Below the pieces are notes generated by a model. The model searched no databases and was not told the DNA's origin. It saw only the letters and a list, made by a program, of their open reading frames with translations. 64,000 bases of DNA. Source: an uncultured Methylobacillus sp. Its GTDB lineage: Bacteria > Pseudomonadota > Gammaproteobacteria > Burkholderiales > Methylophilaceae. Positions 1-8,495 of this stretch are shown one piece after another (the first letter of the stretch is position 1; each line of letters starts with the position of its first letter). The DNA lies in contig CAMLDO010000004.1 in NCBI GenBank assembly GCA_946478865.1, forward strand, positions 62,001 through 126,000. The letters run 5' to 3'. Made by a program: the position numbers and the translations under genes.

Positions 1-89
1 CAGGCAAGGTACCTGTCGTCCAGCCCCAGCATCCCGAATTCAAGCAACTCGTACAGATCGTCGGCCAGTTTGTGGCCGATCACACCTAG
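1..89 (+). CDS. 3' end of an unidentified gene
   Basis: An open frame enters from the left edge and ends at TAG 87-89. The last residues read ...FKQLVQIVGQFVADHT. Only 28 codons are visible, too few to name a family. It lies 28 bases upstream of an RND efflux operon on the same strand, where a regulator gene (often TetR or LysR) is common, but nothing seen here proves that. The frame choice rests on its lack of internal stops and sensible amino-acid content. Confidence 0.4.
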   Translation, partial: GKVPVVQPQHPEFKQLVQIVGQFVADHT

Positions 90-117
90 ATTTTTAAAAA
101 CCAACAGGGAGTTCATC

Positions 118-1338
118 ATGCAAACCGCTACTCCGACTTTTTCCCGTAAATGGATAGTGATTGCCGTCGGGCTGGCTGTGGTAGGCACGGCCATCGGCAT
201 TTCACAGAAGAGCGAGGCGGCAAAACCGCAAACCGTCGCCACCGCCCCCACGCCCGTTACCGTCGCCCCCGTGATTTCGCGTTCGGTCATTGAATGGGAC
301 GAATTTTCCGGACGAGTGGAAGCCATCGAATACGTCGAGATCAGGCCTCGAGTAGCCGGCACGATCGTGGGTGTACATTTCCGTGAAGGCCAGTTCGTGA
401 AAGCCGGCAGCCTGTTGTTCAGCATCGATCCGCGTCCGTTCGAAGCGGAACTGGCGCGTGCCGAGGCCGAAAAGGCACAAGCCAAGGCAGCGCTCGACCT
501 GGCACATACTGAGCTTGAACGCACACGCCGCCTGACAGAGGAAAACGCTGTCGCCCGCCGCGAACTGGATCAGCGCAGCAACGCCGTACTGGAAGCGGAT
601 GCTCGCTTGAAAGCTGCCGAGGCGGCCGTGATGTCTGCGCGCCTCAGCCTGCAATACGCTTCGGTCACCGCACCCGTCAGCGGCCGTGTTTCGCGCGCCG
701 AGATTACCGTCGGCAATCTCGTCGGCGTCGGCCTCAACACCCCGGCATTGACCACGCTGGTCTCGGTATCGCCGGTCTACGTCAATTTCGAAATCGACGA
801 GCAGACCTATCAGCGTTATGCCGCGCTTGGCGCTGCCGGGAATGCCAATGTCGAGCGCATTCCCGTTTCCATCGGCCTCAGCAACGAGGACGGATATCCC
901 CACACCGCGCGGCTGCAGGCATTCGACAATCGCGTCGACACCCAGTCCGGCACCATCCGCGTACGAGCCGTGGTCAACAATTCGGACAACCTGCTCACGC
1001 CGGGCATGTATGCACGCGTGCGCATCGGCGGCAATGGGAAGCGGCCGGCGCTGCTGATCGACGACAAAGCGGTCGGCACGGATCAGAACAAGAAGTTCGT
1101 GATGGTGGTCGGCGCGGACAACAAGGCCAGCTACCGCCCGGTAACGCTCGGGCCGGTGGTCGATGGCCTGCGCGTTGTACGCGGCGGCCTGGAAGAAGGC
1201 GAAAGAGTCATCGTCAACGGTTTGCAGCGTGTACGGCCCAACGACCAGGTCGCGCCGGTATTGGCAGGCACCTCTTTGCCGCAAGCGGCAATGAAGACGG
1301 TGCACCGGCAGGAAACGCCACGTAAGACGGCGATCTAG
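118..1338 (+). CDS. RND efflux periplasmic adaptor subunit (MexE/AcrA type)
   Basis: This 406-residue membrane-fusion protein would bridge the inner-membrane RND pump and the outer-membrane channel in a drug or solvent efflux complex. An N-terminal hydrophobic segment (about residues 11-30) serves as signal or anchor. The barrel-sandwich (lipoyl) half-motif RPRVAGTIVGV with REGQFVKAG follows, then an alpha-hairpin rich in Ala and Glu (about 95-165), the second lipoyl half (VTAPVSGRVSRAEITVGN) and a beta-barrel domain. The ATG at 118 is chosen over an upstream TTG because CAGGGAG lies 6-12 bases before it. The gene is 20 bases upstream of the pump gene and clearly in one operon. Sequence style is closest to MexE; substrate is not predictable. 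Confidence 0.9.
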   Translation: MQTATPTFSRKWIVIAVGLAVVGTAIGISQKSEAAKPQTVATAPTPVTVAPVISRSVIEWDEFSGRVEAIEYVEIRPRVAGTIVGVHFREGQFVKAGSLLFSIDPRPFEAELARAEAEKAQAKAALDLAHTELERTRRLTEENAVARRELDQRSNAVLEADARLKAAEAAVMSARLSLQYASVTAPVSGRVSRAEITVGNLVGVGLNTPALTTLVSVSPVYVNFEIDEQTYQRYAALGAAGNANVERIPVSIGLSNEDGYPHTARLQAFDNRVDTQSGTIRVRAVVNNSDNLLTPGMYARVRIGGNGKRPALLIDDKAVGTDQNKKFVMVVGADNKASYRPVTLGPVVDGLRVVRGGLEEGERVIVNGLQRVRPNDQVAPVLAGTSLPQAAMKTVHRQETPRKTAI

Positions 1339-1358
1339 CACGGCTGTCAGGAGAATCC

Positions 1359-4300
1359 ATGAATATTTCCAAATACTTCGTCGACCGGCCCATTTTTGCC
1401 GGCGTGCTGTCGGTGCTGATCTTCATCGGCGGGCTGATCGCGATGTTCAACCTGCCGATTTCCGAATACCCGGAGGTCGTGCCGCCCTCGGTCGTGGTAC
1501 GCGCACAGTTCCCGGGCGCCAATCCCCAGACTATCGCAGAAACGGTGGCCGCGCCGCTCGAAGAGCAGATCAACGGCGTCGAGAACATGCTCTACATGGC
1601 CTCCCAGGCCACCTCGGACGGCCTCATGACGCTGACCGTCACCTTCAAGCTCGGCACGCCGCCCGACCTCGCGCAGCAACTGGTGCAGAACCGGGTCAAC
1701 CAGGCGCTGCCGCGGTTGCCAGAGGAAGTGCAGCGGCTGGGCGTCACGACGGTGAAGAGCTCGCCCGACCTCACCATGGTGGTGCACCTGCTGTCGCCCA
1801 ACGATCGCTACGACATGACCTACCTGCGCAATTACGCGGTGCTCAACGTCAAGGACCGGCTCGCGCGTATCGAAGGTGTGGGTCAGGTGCAGCTCTACGG
1901 TGCCGGCGACTACTCGATGCGCATCTGGCTGGACCCGCGCAAGGTGGCCGAACGCCGGCTCACTGCCAACGATGTGGTCAAGGCGATTCGCGAGCAGAAC
2001 GTGGACGTGGCCACCGGCGTGATCGGCGCATCGCCCACTCTGCCCGGCGTGGATTACCAGGTCTCGGTGAATGCACGCGGCCGGCTTGCTTCGGAGCAGG
2101 AATTCGAGAACATCGTCATCCGCGCCGAGAACGGCGTGGTCACCCGCCTCAAGGATGTGGCGCGGGTCGAGCTGGGCGCGAGCGAATACGCGCTGCGCTC
2201 ACTGCTGGACAACAAGTCCGCGGTCGCCATCCCGATCTTCCAGGCGCCGGGTTCCAATGCGCTGCAGATTTCCGACACGGTGCGCAAAACCATGGCCGAG
2301 CTGCAGAAGGACATGCCGGAGGGGCTGGAATACCACATCGTTTATGACCCCACCCAGTTCGTAAAAGCCTCCATCCATGCGGTGATCGAAACGCTGCTGA
2401 TCGCGGTGGCGCTGGTGGTGCTGGTGGTGATCGTGTTCCTGCAGACCTGGCGTGCCTCCATCATCCCGCTGCTGGCGGTGCCGGTGTCGGTGATCGGTAC
2501 CTTCGCGGTGATGCTGGGACTCGGCTTCTCGATCAATACCCTGAGCCTGTTCGGGCTGGTGCTCGCGATCGGCATCGTGGTCGACGACGCGATCGTGGTG
2601 GTCGAGAACGTCGAGCGCAATATCGCGCACGGCCTCTCCGCCAAGGAAGCGACCTACCGCGCGATGCGCGAGGTTTCCGGGCCTATCGTCGCGATCGCGC
2701 TGACCCTGACCGCGGTGTTCGTGCCGCTCGCGTTCGTGAGCGGGCTGACCGGCCAGTTCTTCAAGCAGTTCGCGCTTACCATCGCGATCTCCACGGTGAT
2801 TTCGGCCTTCAACTCGCTGACCTTGTCGCCGGCGCTGGCCGCGCTGCTGCTCAAGCCGCACGATGCGCCCAAGGACCGCTTCCAGCGCGGCATCGACACG
2901 CTGTTCGGCTGGTTCTTCACGCGCTTCAACCGGCTATTCCAACGCGGTTCGGACGGCTACGGCCAGTCGGTGTCCGGCGTATTGCGCCACAAGAGCGTGA
3001 TGCTTGCCGTCTACGCGCTGCTGATCGGCGCCACCTTGCTGCTGCTCAACAAGGTGCCGGCCGGCTTCATCCCGGCGCAGGACAAGCAGTACCTGGTGAG
3101 CTTCGCTCAGCTACCCGATGCCGCCTCGCTCGATCGCACCGAGGACGTGATTCGCCAGATGAGCGAGATCGCGCTCAAGCATCCGGGCGTGGAATCGGCT
3201 GTGGCTTTCCCCGGCCTGTCGATCAACGGCTTCACCAACAGCCCCAACTCCGGCATCGTGTTCGCCTCGCTCAAGCCGTTCAGCGAGCGCAAGTCGCCGG
3301 AGCTCAACGGCTTTGCGATCGCACAGCAGCTGAACAAGGACTACAGCGCGATCCAGGGCGCCTTCATCGCGGTGTTCCCGCCGCCCCCGGTGCAGGGCCT
3401 GGGTACCATCGGCGGCTTCAAGCTGCAGATTCAGGACCGTGCCGCGCTTGGCAACGAGGCGCTCAACCAGGCGCTGCAGGATTTCATGGCCAAGGCGAGC
3501 AAGGCGCCGGAACTGGCGCGCATGTTCTCCAGCTACCAGATCAGCGTGCCGCAGTTGTACGCCGACGTCGACCGCACGCATGCGCAGCAGCTCGGCGTGT
3601 CGATCCCGGACGTGTTCGACACGCTGCAGATCTACCTCGGCTCGCTCTACGTCAACGACTTCAACAAGTTCGGCCGGACCTACCAGGTGCGCGTGCAGGC
3701 CGATGCGCCATTCCGCGCCCACGCAGAGGACGTCGGGCTGCTCAAGACGCGCAACGACCAGGGCGAGATGGTGCCACTTTCATCCGTGCTGAAGATGACG
3801 CAGAGCTATGGCCCTGATCGTGCGATGCGTTACAACGGCTTTCCGTCGGCGGACATCAATGGCGGTGCCGCGCCCGGCTACAGCACCGGCGAAGCGCAGG
3901 CGGCGGTCGAGCGCATTGCGGCGGAAACCCTGCCGCGCGGCATCGGCTTCGAATGGACCGAGCTCACCTACCAGGAAAAGATCGCCGGCAACACGCTGTT
4001 CGTGATCCTGCCTTTGTCGGTGCTGCTGGTGTTCCTCGTGCTCTCCGCGCAATACGAGAGCCTCACGCTGCCGCTCGCCGTGCTGCTGATCGTGCCCATG
4101 GGCCTGCTGTCGGCCATCTTCGGCGTGTGGCTGACCGACGGCGACAACAACATCTTCACCCAAGTGAGCCTGGTGGTGTTGGTGGGACTCGCGTGCAAGA
4201 ACGCGATCCTCATCGTGGAGTTCGCACGCGAGCTTGAACTGGAAGGCCGCCAGATTTACGAGGCCGCCATCGAAGCCGCACGCCTCCGTCTGCGCCCGAT

Positions 4301-4553
4301 CCTCATGACTTCGATTGCCTTCATCGCAGGTGTTGTGCCACTGGTGCTGTCTTCGGGTGCGGGTTCGGAAATGCGTCATGCCATGGGGCTGGCAGTGTTC
4401 GCCGGCATGATAGGCGTGACCGTGTTCGGCCTGTTCCTAACGCCGGTGTTCTACGTGCTGCTGCGTACGCTGGTGAGCAAATGCACGCGCAAAACCGACA
4501 ACAATACCGCGCCCGCAGTGCAAGCGTTGGCGCATTCAGAAACGGGAGCCTGA
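1359..4553 (+). CDS. RND multidrug efflux permease (MexF/AcrB type)
   Basis: The 1064-residue inner-membrane proton/drug antiporter of the HAE1 class starts with the family N-terminus (FVDRPIFAGVLSVLI, ISEYPEVVPP). The paired aspartates D409-D410 in IGIVVDDAIVVVEN of TM4 are the proton-relay residues. Two large periplasmic loops alternate with two six-helix bundles, as expected for about 1040-1065 residues. The N-terminal 230 residues closely resemble Pseudomonas MexF. AGGAG lies just before the ATG. The adaptor gene precedes it and the outer-membrane factor follows after 2 bases. All domains are intact. Export of antibiotics or aromatic compounds is a family inference. Confidence 0.93.
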   Translation: MNISKYFVDRPIFAGVLSVLIFIGGLIAMFNLPISEYPEVVPPSVVVRAQFPGANPQTIAETVAAPLEEQINGVENMLYMASQATSDGLMTLTVTFKLGTPPDLAQQLVQNRVNQALPRLPEEVQRLGVTTVKSSPDLTMVVHLLSPNDRYDMTYLRNYAVLNVKDRLARIEGVGQVQLYGAGDYSMRIWLDPRKVAERRLTANDVVKAIREQNVDVATGVIGASPTLPGVDYQVSVNARGRLASEQEFENIVIRAENGVVTRLKDVARVELGASEYALRSLLDNKSAVAIPIFQAPGSNALQISDTVRKTMAELQKDMPEGLEYHIVYDPTQFVKASIHAVIETLLIAVALVVLVVIVFLQTWRASIIPLLAVPVSVIGTFAVMLGLGFSINTLSLFGLVLAIGIVVDDAIVVVENVERNIAHGLSAKEATYRAMREVSGPIVAIALTLTAVFVPLAFVSGLTGQFFKQFALTIAISTVISAFNSLTLSPALAALLLKPHDAPKDRFQRGIDTLFGWFFTRFNRLFQRGSDGYGQSVSGVLRHKSVMLAVYALLIGATLLLLNKVPAGFIPAQDKQYLVSFAQLPDAASLDRTEDVIRQMSEIALKHPGVESAVAFPGLSINGFTNSPNSGIVFASLKPFSERKSPELNGFAIAQQLNKDYSAIQGAFIAVFPPPPVQGLGTIGGFKLQIQDRAALGNEALNQALQDFMAKASKAPELARMFSSYQISVPQLYADVDRTHAQQLGVSIPDVFDTLQIYLGSLYVNDFNKFGRTYQVRVQADAPFRAHAEDVGLLKTRNDQGEMVPLSSVLKMTQSYGPDRAMRYNGFPSADINGGAAPGYSTGEAQAAVERIAAETLPRGIGFEWTELTYQEKIAGNTLFVILPLSVLLVFLVLSAQYESLTLPLAVLLIVPMGLLSAIFGVWLTDGDNNIFTQVSLVVLVGLACKNAILIVEFARELELEGRQIYEAAIEAARLRLRPILMTSIAFIAGVVPLVLSSGAGSEMRHAMGLAVFAGMIGVTVFGLFLTPVFYVLLRTLVSKCTRKTDNNTAPAVQALAHSETGA

Positions 4554-4555
4554 CC

Positions 4556-6004
4556 ATGACGACAATTCCATACAAACTGACACTGCTGGCCGCCATGCTG
4601 GTGCTCGCCGGGTGCGCGACGACGAAACCGCCCGAGCAGGTGGCCCTCGATGTGCCTGCCCAATATCGCGAGGCAGCAGCGCTTGAAGGCGCGTGGAAAG
4701 AAGCGGCCCCTGCGGACAGCGCGGACCGCGGTAAATGGTGGCTGATCTTCAACGATGGCGAACTGAACGCGCTGGTGGATCAGGCGACTCAATCCAGCCC
4801 CACGATGGCGGGAGCCGTCGCCAGGGTCAAGGAGGCGCGCGCACTGGCTGGCGTCGTGGATGCCGATCGCGGTTTCCAGTTAAGTGGCGGTGCGGGGCCG
4901 ACGCGAGTACGCGAAGCCGGAGCGTCGCCCTTCACCGAGTGGCGCGCCCAGGTCAATGCCTCCTATGAGGTCGACCTGATCGGGCGCCTGTCCGACGCGA
5001 GTCGTGCCGCCCAGCTCGATGCGGAAGCGCAGGAAGCAGCCTATCGCTCCATCCTGCTGGCGCTGCAAGGGGATGTCGCGCAGCAATATTTCCTGATCCG
5101 TGCGCTCGACAGCGAACTCGCTCTTCTGCGCAAGACCATCGACCTGCGCCGCGAAGAGGTACGTCTGGTGCAGTATCGCTACGAGGTGGGCGATACCAGC
5201 GAACTGGATGTCGCCAAGGCGAAAACCGAGCTTTCCATCGTGCAGGCCGAGGCAGAAAGCGTGACGCGTACTCGTGCACAACAGGATCATGCGCTGGCAG
5301 TACTGCTGGGCAAGGCGCCCGCACAATTCACGCTCGCAGCGGCACCGCTCCAATCATCGACAGTCATCGTCCCGGCGGGGTTGCCCTCCGATCTGCTGGA
5401 ACGGCGTCCGGACATTGCGCAAGCACAGCGCCAGCTCGCGGCATCCAGCGCCCGCATCGGGGTAGCCAAGGGAGCGTTTTTTCCCCGGCTGGTGCTCACC
5501 GGCTCCGCCGGCTACGCCTCCAGCGACCTCTCGGACCTGTTCAAATGGTCAAGCCGCAGCTGGCTGCTAGGGCCGTTGATCGGAACCGCACTGAGCCTGC
5601 CGATTTTCGACGGCGGCCGCAACAAGGCTAATCTCGCCCGTGCCAACGCCGACTATGAGGGACAAATCGCCCATTATCGGCAGACAGTGCTTGTCGGCTT
5701 CCAGGAAGTGGAGAACGGCTTGAGCGCATTGAGCACACTTGACCGCCAGCTCGGCTTCCAGAACGAGGCGATCTCCTCGGCCAGATCAGCCGCCCATTTG
5801 GCAGATGTGCGGTATCGCAATGGCTCGGCCAGCTATTTCGAAGTCATAGACGCGCAACGCACGCTGCTCTCTGCCGAGCGTGCGCAGAGCCAGAGCCTGG
5901 GACAGCGCTCCGTTGCTTCGGTCGGGCTGATTCGCGCCTTGGGAGGCGGATGGGGCTCGGCACAGCAGCCGGAAACTGTCGCGCAAAAGCAGGCGTCGAG
6001 ATGA
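4556..6004 (+). CDS. Outer-membrane efflux lipoprotein (NodT/OprM-OprN family)
   Basis: A 482-residue TolC-like channel that completes the tripartite pump. The N-terminus is a lipoprotein signal with lipobox LAGC (Cys about residue 20), so it should be lipid-anchored in the outer membrane. Two OEP repeats follow, with long coiled helices and family motifs such as YEVDLIGRLSDASRAA, YEVGDTSELDVAKAKTELS and LLERRPDIAQAQRQL. The ATG at 4556, 2 bases past the permease stop, is preferred to the upstream in-frame ATG at 4481, which would overlap the permease and bury the lipobox. Translational coupling with the permease is likely. Confidence 0.92.
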   Translation: MTTIPYKLTLLAAMLVLAGCATTKPPEQVALDVPAQYREAAALEGAWKEAAPADSADRGKWWLIFNDGELNALVDQATQSSPTMAGAVARVKEARALAGVVDADRGFQLSGGAGPTRVREAGASPFTEWRAQVNASYEVDLIGRLSDASRAAQLDAEAQEAAYRSILLALQGDVAQQYFLIRALDSELALLRKTIDLRREEVRLVQYRYEVGDTSELDVAKAKTELSIVQAEAESVTRTRAQQDHALAVLLGKAPAQFTLAAAPLQSSTVIVPAGLPSDLLERRPDIAQAQRQLAASSARIGVAKGAFFPRLVLTGSAGYASSDLSDLFKWSSRSWLLGPLIGTALSLPIFDGGRNKANLARANADYEGQIAHYRQTVLVGFQEVENGLSALSTLDRQLGFQNEAISSARSAAHLADVRYRNGSASYFEVIDAQRTLLSAERAQSQSLGQRSVASVGLIRALGGGWGSAQQPETVAQKQASR

Positions 6005-6067
6005 TGCTCTTCCAGATAAAGGGATCATTCTGTTCTTGATGTAAGCATTCAATTTGTGTTGCCCCTC

Positions 6068-6104
6068 GCGGCCGGGAACCCTCCTCTTTCCGGCCGCTTT
6101 TTTT
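6068..6104 (+). terminator. Rho-independent terminator of the efflux operon
   Basis: GCGGCCGG (6068-6075) pairs with CCGGCCGC (6090-6097) and is followed by seven T. It lies 64 bases downstream of the outer-membrane factor gene. Confidence 0.88.
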
Positions 6105-6144
6105 GCGCCTTCCTAAACTCATACAATTGATAGCCTTATTATTA

Positions 6145-6161
6145 ATTCAATTATTTTGAAT
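6145..6161. promoter_or_regulatory. Dyad operator candidate upstream of pirin
   Basis: The perfect inverted repeat ATTCAA-N5-TTGAAT contains the T-N11-A spacing typical of LysR-type regulator boxes. The same core TTCAA-N5-TTGAA occurs in the palindrome at the lysR promoter (8400-8430). It lies 75 bases before the pirin ATG in an AT-rich stretch. Binding by the neighbouring LysR protein is inferred. Confidence 0.45.
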
Positions 6162-6236
6162 GATGGCATCAAATTGACAGGATCATCCCCTCCACTTCTC
6201 GCGCCATAATGCTTCCATACACAAGGAGGGCTGATC

Positions 6237-6938
6237 ATGCTTACCGTACGTAAATCTCGCGACCGAGGCTTTGCCGATCACGGCTGGCTCAAGAGCTATC
6301 ACTCGTTTTCCTTTGCCGACTACTACCACCCCGCGTTCATGGGCTGGGGCAATCTCCGGGTGATCAACGAGGACCGCATCGAGCCCGGAACCGGCTTCGG
6401 ACAGCACGGCCATCGCGACATGGAAATCATCAGCTATGTGCTGTCAGGCGAGTTGGCACACAAGGACAGCATGGGCAACGTGGAGAGCATCCCGCCGGGC
6501 GACGTGCAACGCATGAGCGCAGGAACAGGCGTGCGTCATAGCGAATTCAATCATGCGAAAAACCAGAACACGCATTTCCTGCAGATCTGGATAGAGCCCA
6601 ATGTCGCCGGAATTGCCCCGAGCTACGAGCAGAAGACCATTCCCGCGGAGCAAAAGCGCGGACAGCTCCGTCTGATCGCTTCGCCCGACGGAGCCAAGGA
6701 CTCCGTGGTCATCCATGCCGATGCCTCGCTCTACTCCGGACTGTTCGATGGCGACGAACATGCGGAACTGGCCCTCGACCCGACGCGCAAGGGATATGTC
6801 CATCTCGTGCGCGGCGAGCTCGATGTCAACGGGACTCGCCTGAATGCGGGCGATGCCGTGTTTCTCGAAGCCGAAAACCAAGTAACGCTTGCCAACGGGA
6901 AAGACGCCGAAGTACTGGTGTTTGATCTGGCGGCCTGA
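6237..6938 (+). CDS. Pirin family protein (YhhW-like, quercetin 2,3-dioxygenase type)
   Basis: A 233-residue bicupin. The N-terminal cupin carries the canonical metal ligands H57, H59, H101 and E103 (GQHGHRDME and RHSEFNH), the Fe-binding set described for pirin and E. coli YhhW, so it is probably an active metalloprotein. Family members are iron- or redox-linked and some cleave quercetin; the physiological substrate is unknown. AAGGAGGG lies 7 bases before the ATG. A DoxX gene follows after 36 bases, suggesting an operon, and a LysR-type regulator converges from the right. A shared dyad upstream suggests control by that regulator. Confidence 0.9.
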   Translation: MLTVRKSRDRGFADHGWLKSYHSFSFADYYHPAFMGWGNLRVINEDRIEPGTGFGQHGHRDMEIISYVLSGELAHKDSMGNVESIPPGDVQRMSAGTGVRHSEFNHAKNQNTHFLQIWIEPNVAGIAPSYEQKTIPAEQKRGQLRLIASPDGAKDSVVIHADASLYSGLFDGDEHAELALDPTRKGYVHLVRGELDVNGTRLNAGDAVFLEAENQVTLANGKDAEVLVFDLAA

Positions 6939-6974
6939 TTTTTCACACTCAACCAAACCTTAAAGGGGATATTT

Positions 6975-7385
6975 ATGCATAACACGACACAAAACGCTTT
7001 CTCTCTCGCCGCCCGATGGCTGCTGGCGCTGCTCTTCCTGCCCGCAGGGATCAGCAAGATCAGTGGCTTCGAGGGTACGGTAGGCTACATTTCCTCGGTG
7101 GGACTGCCCGTGCCGGAAATAGCCGCCGCGGTTGCACTCGTCGTCGAGATTGCAGGCGGCGCGGCCCTGATCCTTGGATTCGGCACGCGCATCGCGGCAT
7201 TCGCATTGGCGATTTTCACGCTGGTCGCGTCCTTCTATTTCCACAACTTCTGGGCGTTGACCGGAGAGCAGCAGTTCATGCAGCAATTGCTCTTCTTCAA
7301 GAATATTGCCGTGACAGGTGGCTTGCTATCGCTGGTCGCATTCGGCGCTGGCGGCTGGAGTATCGACGCGCGTCGCAACGCTTAA
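6975..7385 (+). CDS. DoxX family inner-membrane protein
   Basis: A 136-residue integral membrane protein with about four hydrophobic segments (roughly residues 11-28, 45-63, 67-85, 105-125). It has the DoxX motifs RWLLALLFLPAGISKI near the N-terminus and FFKNIAVTGGLL near the C-terminus. The family is named after a thiosulfate:quinone oxidoreductase subunit, but most short DoxX proteins are uncharacterised and linked to redox stress. An AAGGGG ribosome-binding site precedes the ATG. It is the second gene of a pirin-doxX unit. Confidence 0.85.
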   Translation: MHNTTQNAFSLAARWLLALLFLPAGISKISGFEGTVGYISSVGLPVPEIAAAVALVVEIAGGAALILGFGTRIAAFALAIFTLVASFYFHNFWALTGEQQFMQQLLFFKNIAVTGGLLSLVAFGAGGWSIDARRNA

Positions 7386-7394
7386 GCATCCAAA

Positions 7395-7421
7395 ACGACC
7401 GCCGACCAGGCAGGCGGTCGT
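7395..7421. terminator. Bidirectional terminator between doxX and lysR
   Basis: ACGACCGCC (7395-7403) pairs with GGCGGTCGT (7413-7421) between two convergent genes. On the minus strand the stem is followed by TTTT, so it best serves the LysR gene; on the plus strand the U-tract is poor. Confidence 0.65.
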
Positions 7422-7449
7422 GATTTCGTCGGCCAGGCCCTCCTGGCCG

Positions 7450-8394
7450 CTATCGCTGGTCGCCGCGATCCCCGAGCAAGGCTGCCCGGGTGACAGGATT
7501 GGCAAGCTGGTCGAGCCACCATTGCAGTGCCCGCCCTTCGCCGGCTCGACCGCTTTTTCTCCAGGCATAACTCGCCTGAATATGCTGTTCTGCACGCTCT
7601 ATCTTCTTGACGACCAGAATACCGGCCTCGATATACGGCTGGACTACACAACTGGGCAAATACCCCACGCCGAGCCCGCGGATCTGGGCTTCCACCTTGG
7701 CCTGCAAATCCGCGACCGTGAAGACATCCTGGCCTGTCAGCAAACCTATCGTAAGCCCGGCTCCTTCCTGATTCGAATCCGCGATGGCGACGGCGCGATG
7801 CTGGCGTATCGTCACATCGGTCAGCGGATCGGGCATGCTTGCGAGAGGATGGTGCGGAGCGACCGCGAAGCAGAAACTTACCTTGCCCAGCGCTTCCCGC
7901 TTGAGGCCGGTCTTGGTGTTGTCATCCATGACCACGCCGAGGGCCATGTCCGCGCGCCCTGAACTCAATGCCGCCATCGTTCCCGACAGCGTTTCGGAGA
8001 GCAGCCGGAGCCGTGTGGGGGGATTCAGGCGAAAAAAGCGTTCGCACAACTCCATCACCGTGGCCCGGTTGATGATGCTGTCCACGGCAATGGTCAGTTG
8101 CGGTTCCCACCCCGTTGCCACCCGCTTGACCCGGTTGGCAACGGCGTCGACTTCAGCCAGCAGGCTGGCGCTCTCGCGCAAAAGCTCGATACCGGCCGGC
8201 GTGAGCCGGGCTTGGCGGGAACTGCGGTCAAACAGCAGCACATCGAGCGCGTCTTCCATTTGCCGCACGCGATAGGTCAGCGCGCTGGGCACCATGTTGA
8301 GCTTGCGCGCGGCCGCGGCAAAACTGCCGGTGTCGGCGATCACTTGCAACATGGCAAGCGCGCCCGGAGTCAATACATCGCGAGGAGAGGCCAA
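7450..8394 (-). CDS. LysR-type transcriptional regulator
   Basis: A regulator of about 314 residues with the N-terminal winged helix-turn-helix (MLQVIADTGSFAAAARKLNMVPSALTYRVRQ in three pieces) followed by a LysR substrate-binding domain. The start is uncertain. No ATG precedes the helix-turn-helix except one inside it (8352), so a TTG is likely. The TTG at 8412 lies inside a perfect palindrome. TTG 8394 has a GAAGGG about 10 bases upstream, and TTG 8373 is also possible. A promoter at 8428-8456 abuts the palindrome, which suggests autoregulation. It probably controls the convergent pirin-doxX pair. Confidence 0.88.
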   Translation of the reverse strand: MASPRDVLTPGALAMLQVIADTGSFAAAARKLNMVPSALTYRVRQMEDALDVLLFDRSSRQARLTPAGIELLRESASLLAEVDAVANRVKRVATGWEPQLTIAVDSIINRATVMELCERFFRLNPPTRLRLLSETLSGTMAALSSGRADMALGVVMDDNTKTGLKREALGKVSFCFAVAPHHPLASMPDPLTDVTIRQHRAVAIADSNQEGAGLTIGLLTGQDVFTVADLQAKVEAQIRGLGVGYLPSCVVQPYIEAGILVVKKIERAEQHIQASYAWRKSGRAGEGRALQWWLDQLANPVTRAALLGDRGDQR

Positions 8395-8399
8395 AAAGC

Positions 8400-8430
8400 A
8401 ACGACCCTTCAATAAAATTGAAGGGTCGTT
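8400..8430. promoter_or_regulatory. 31-bp perfect palindrome at the lysR promoter/start
   Basis: Two 14-base arms (AACGACCCTTCAAT and its complement) flank AAA. The centre reads TTCAA-N5-TTGAA, the core also found upstream of pirin. It begins inside the -10 box of the lysR promoter and covers the transcription start and an upstream TTG, as expected of an autorepression operator. On the minus strand it is followed by GCTTTTT, so it could also terminate htpG transcripts. Confidence 0.6.
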
Positions 8431-8456
8431 ATACCTTGATACTACTGTTGCTGCAA
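8428..8456 (-). promoter_or_regulatory. Sigma-70-type promoter for lysR
   Basis: On the minus strand TTGCAG is separated by 17 bases from TATAAC. The -10 box overlaps the edge of the 31-bp palindrome, so a protein bound there would block polymerase. The -35 match is weak. Confidence 0.45.
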
Positions 8457-8495
8457 CGGACCACGCAATTCAAGCGGCCCGTTATCTAGCCGCCA

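Noticed and set aside
6174..6210. TTGACA (6174-6179) with CATAAT (6205-6210) as a pirin promoter
   Set aside because: The spacer is 25 bases, too long for a sigma-70 promoter; no good -10 lies at 16-18 bases.
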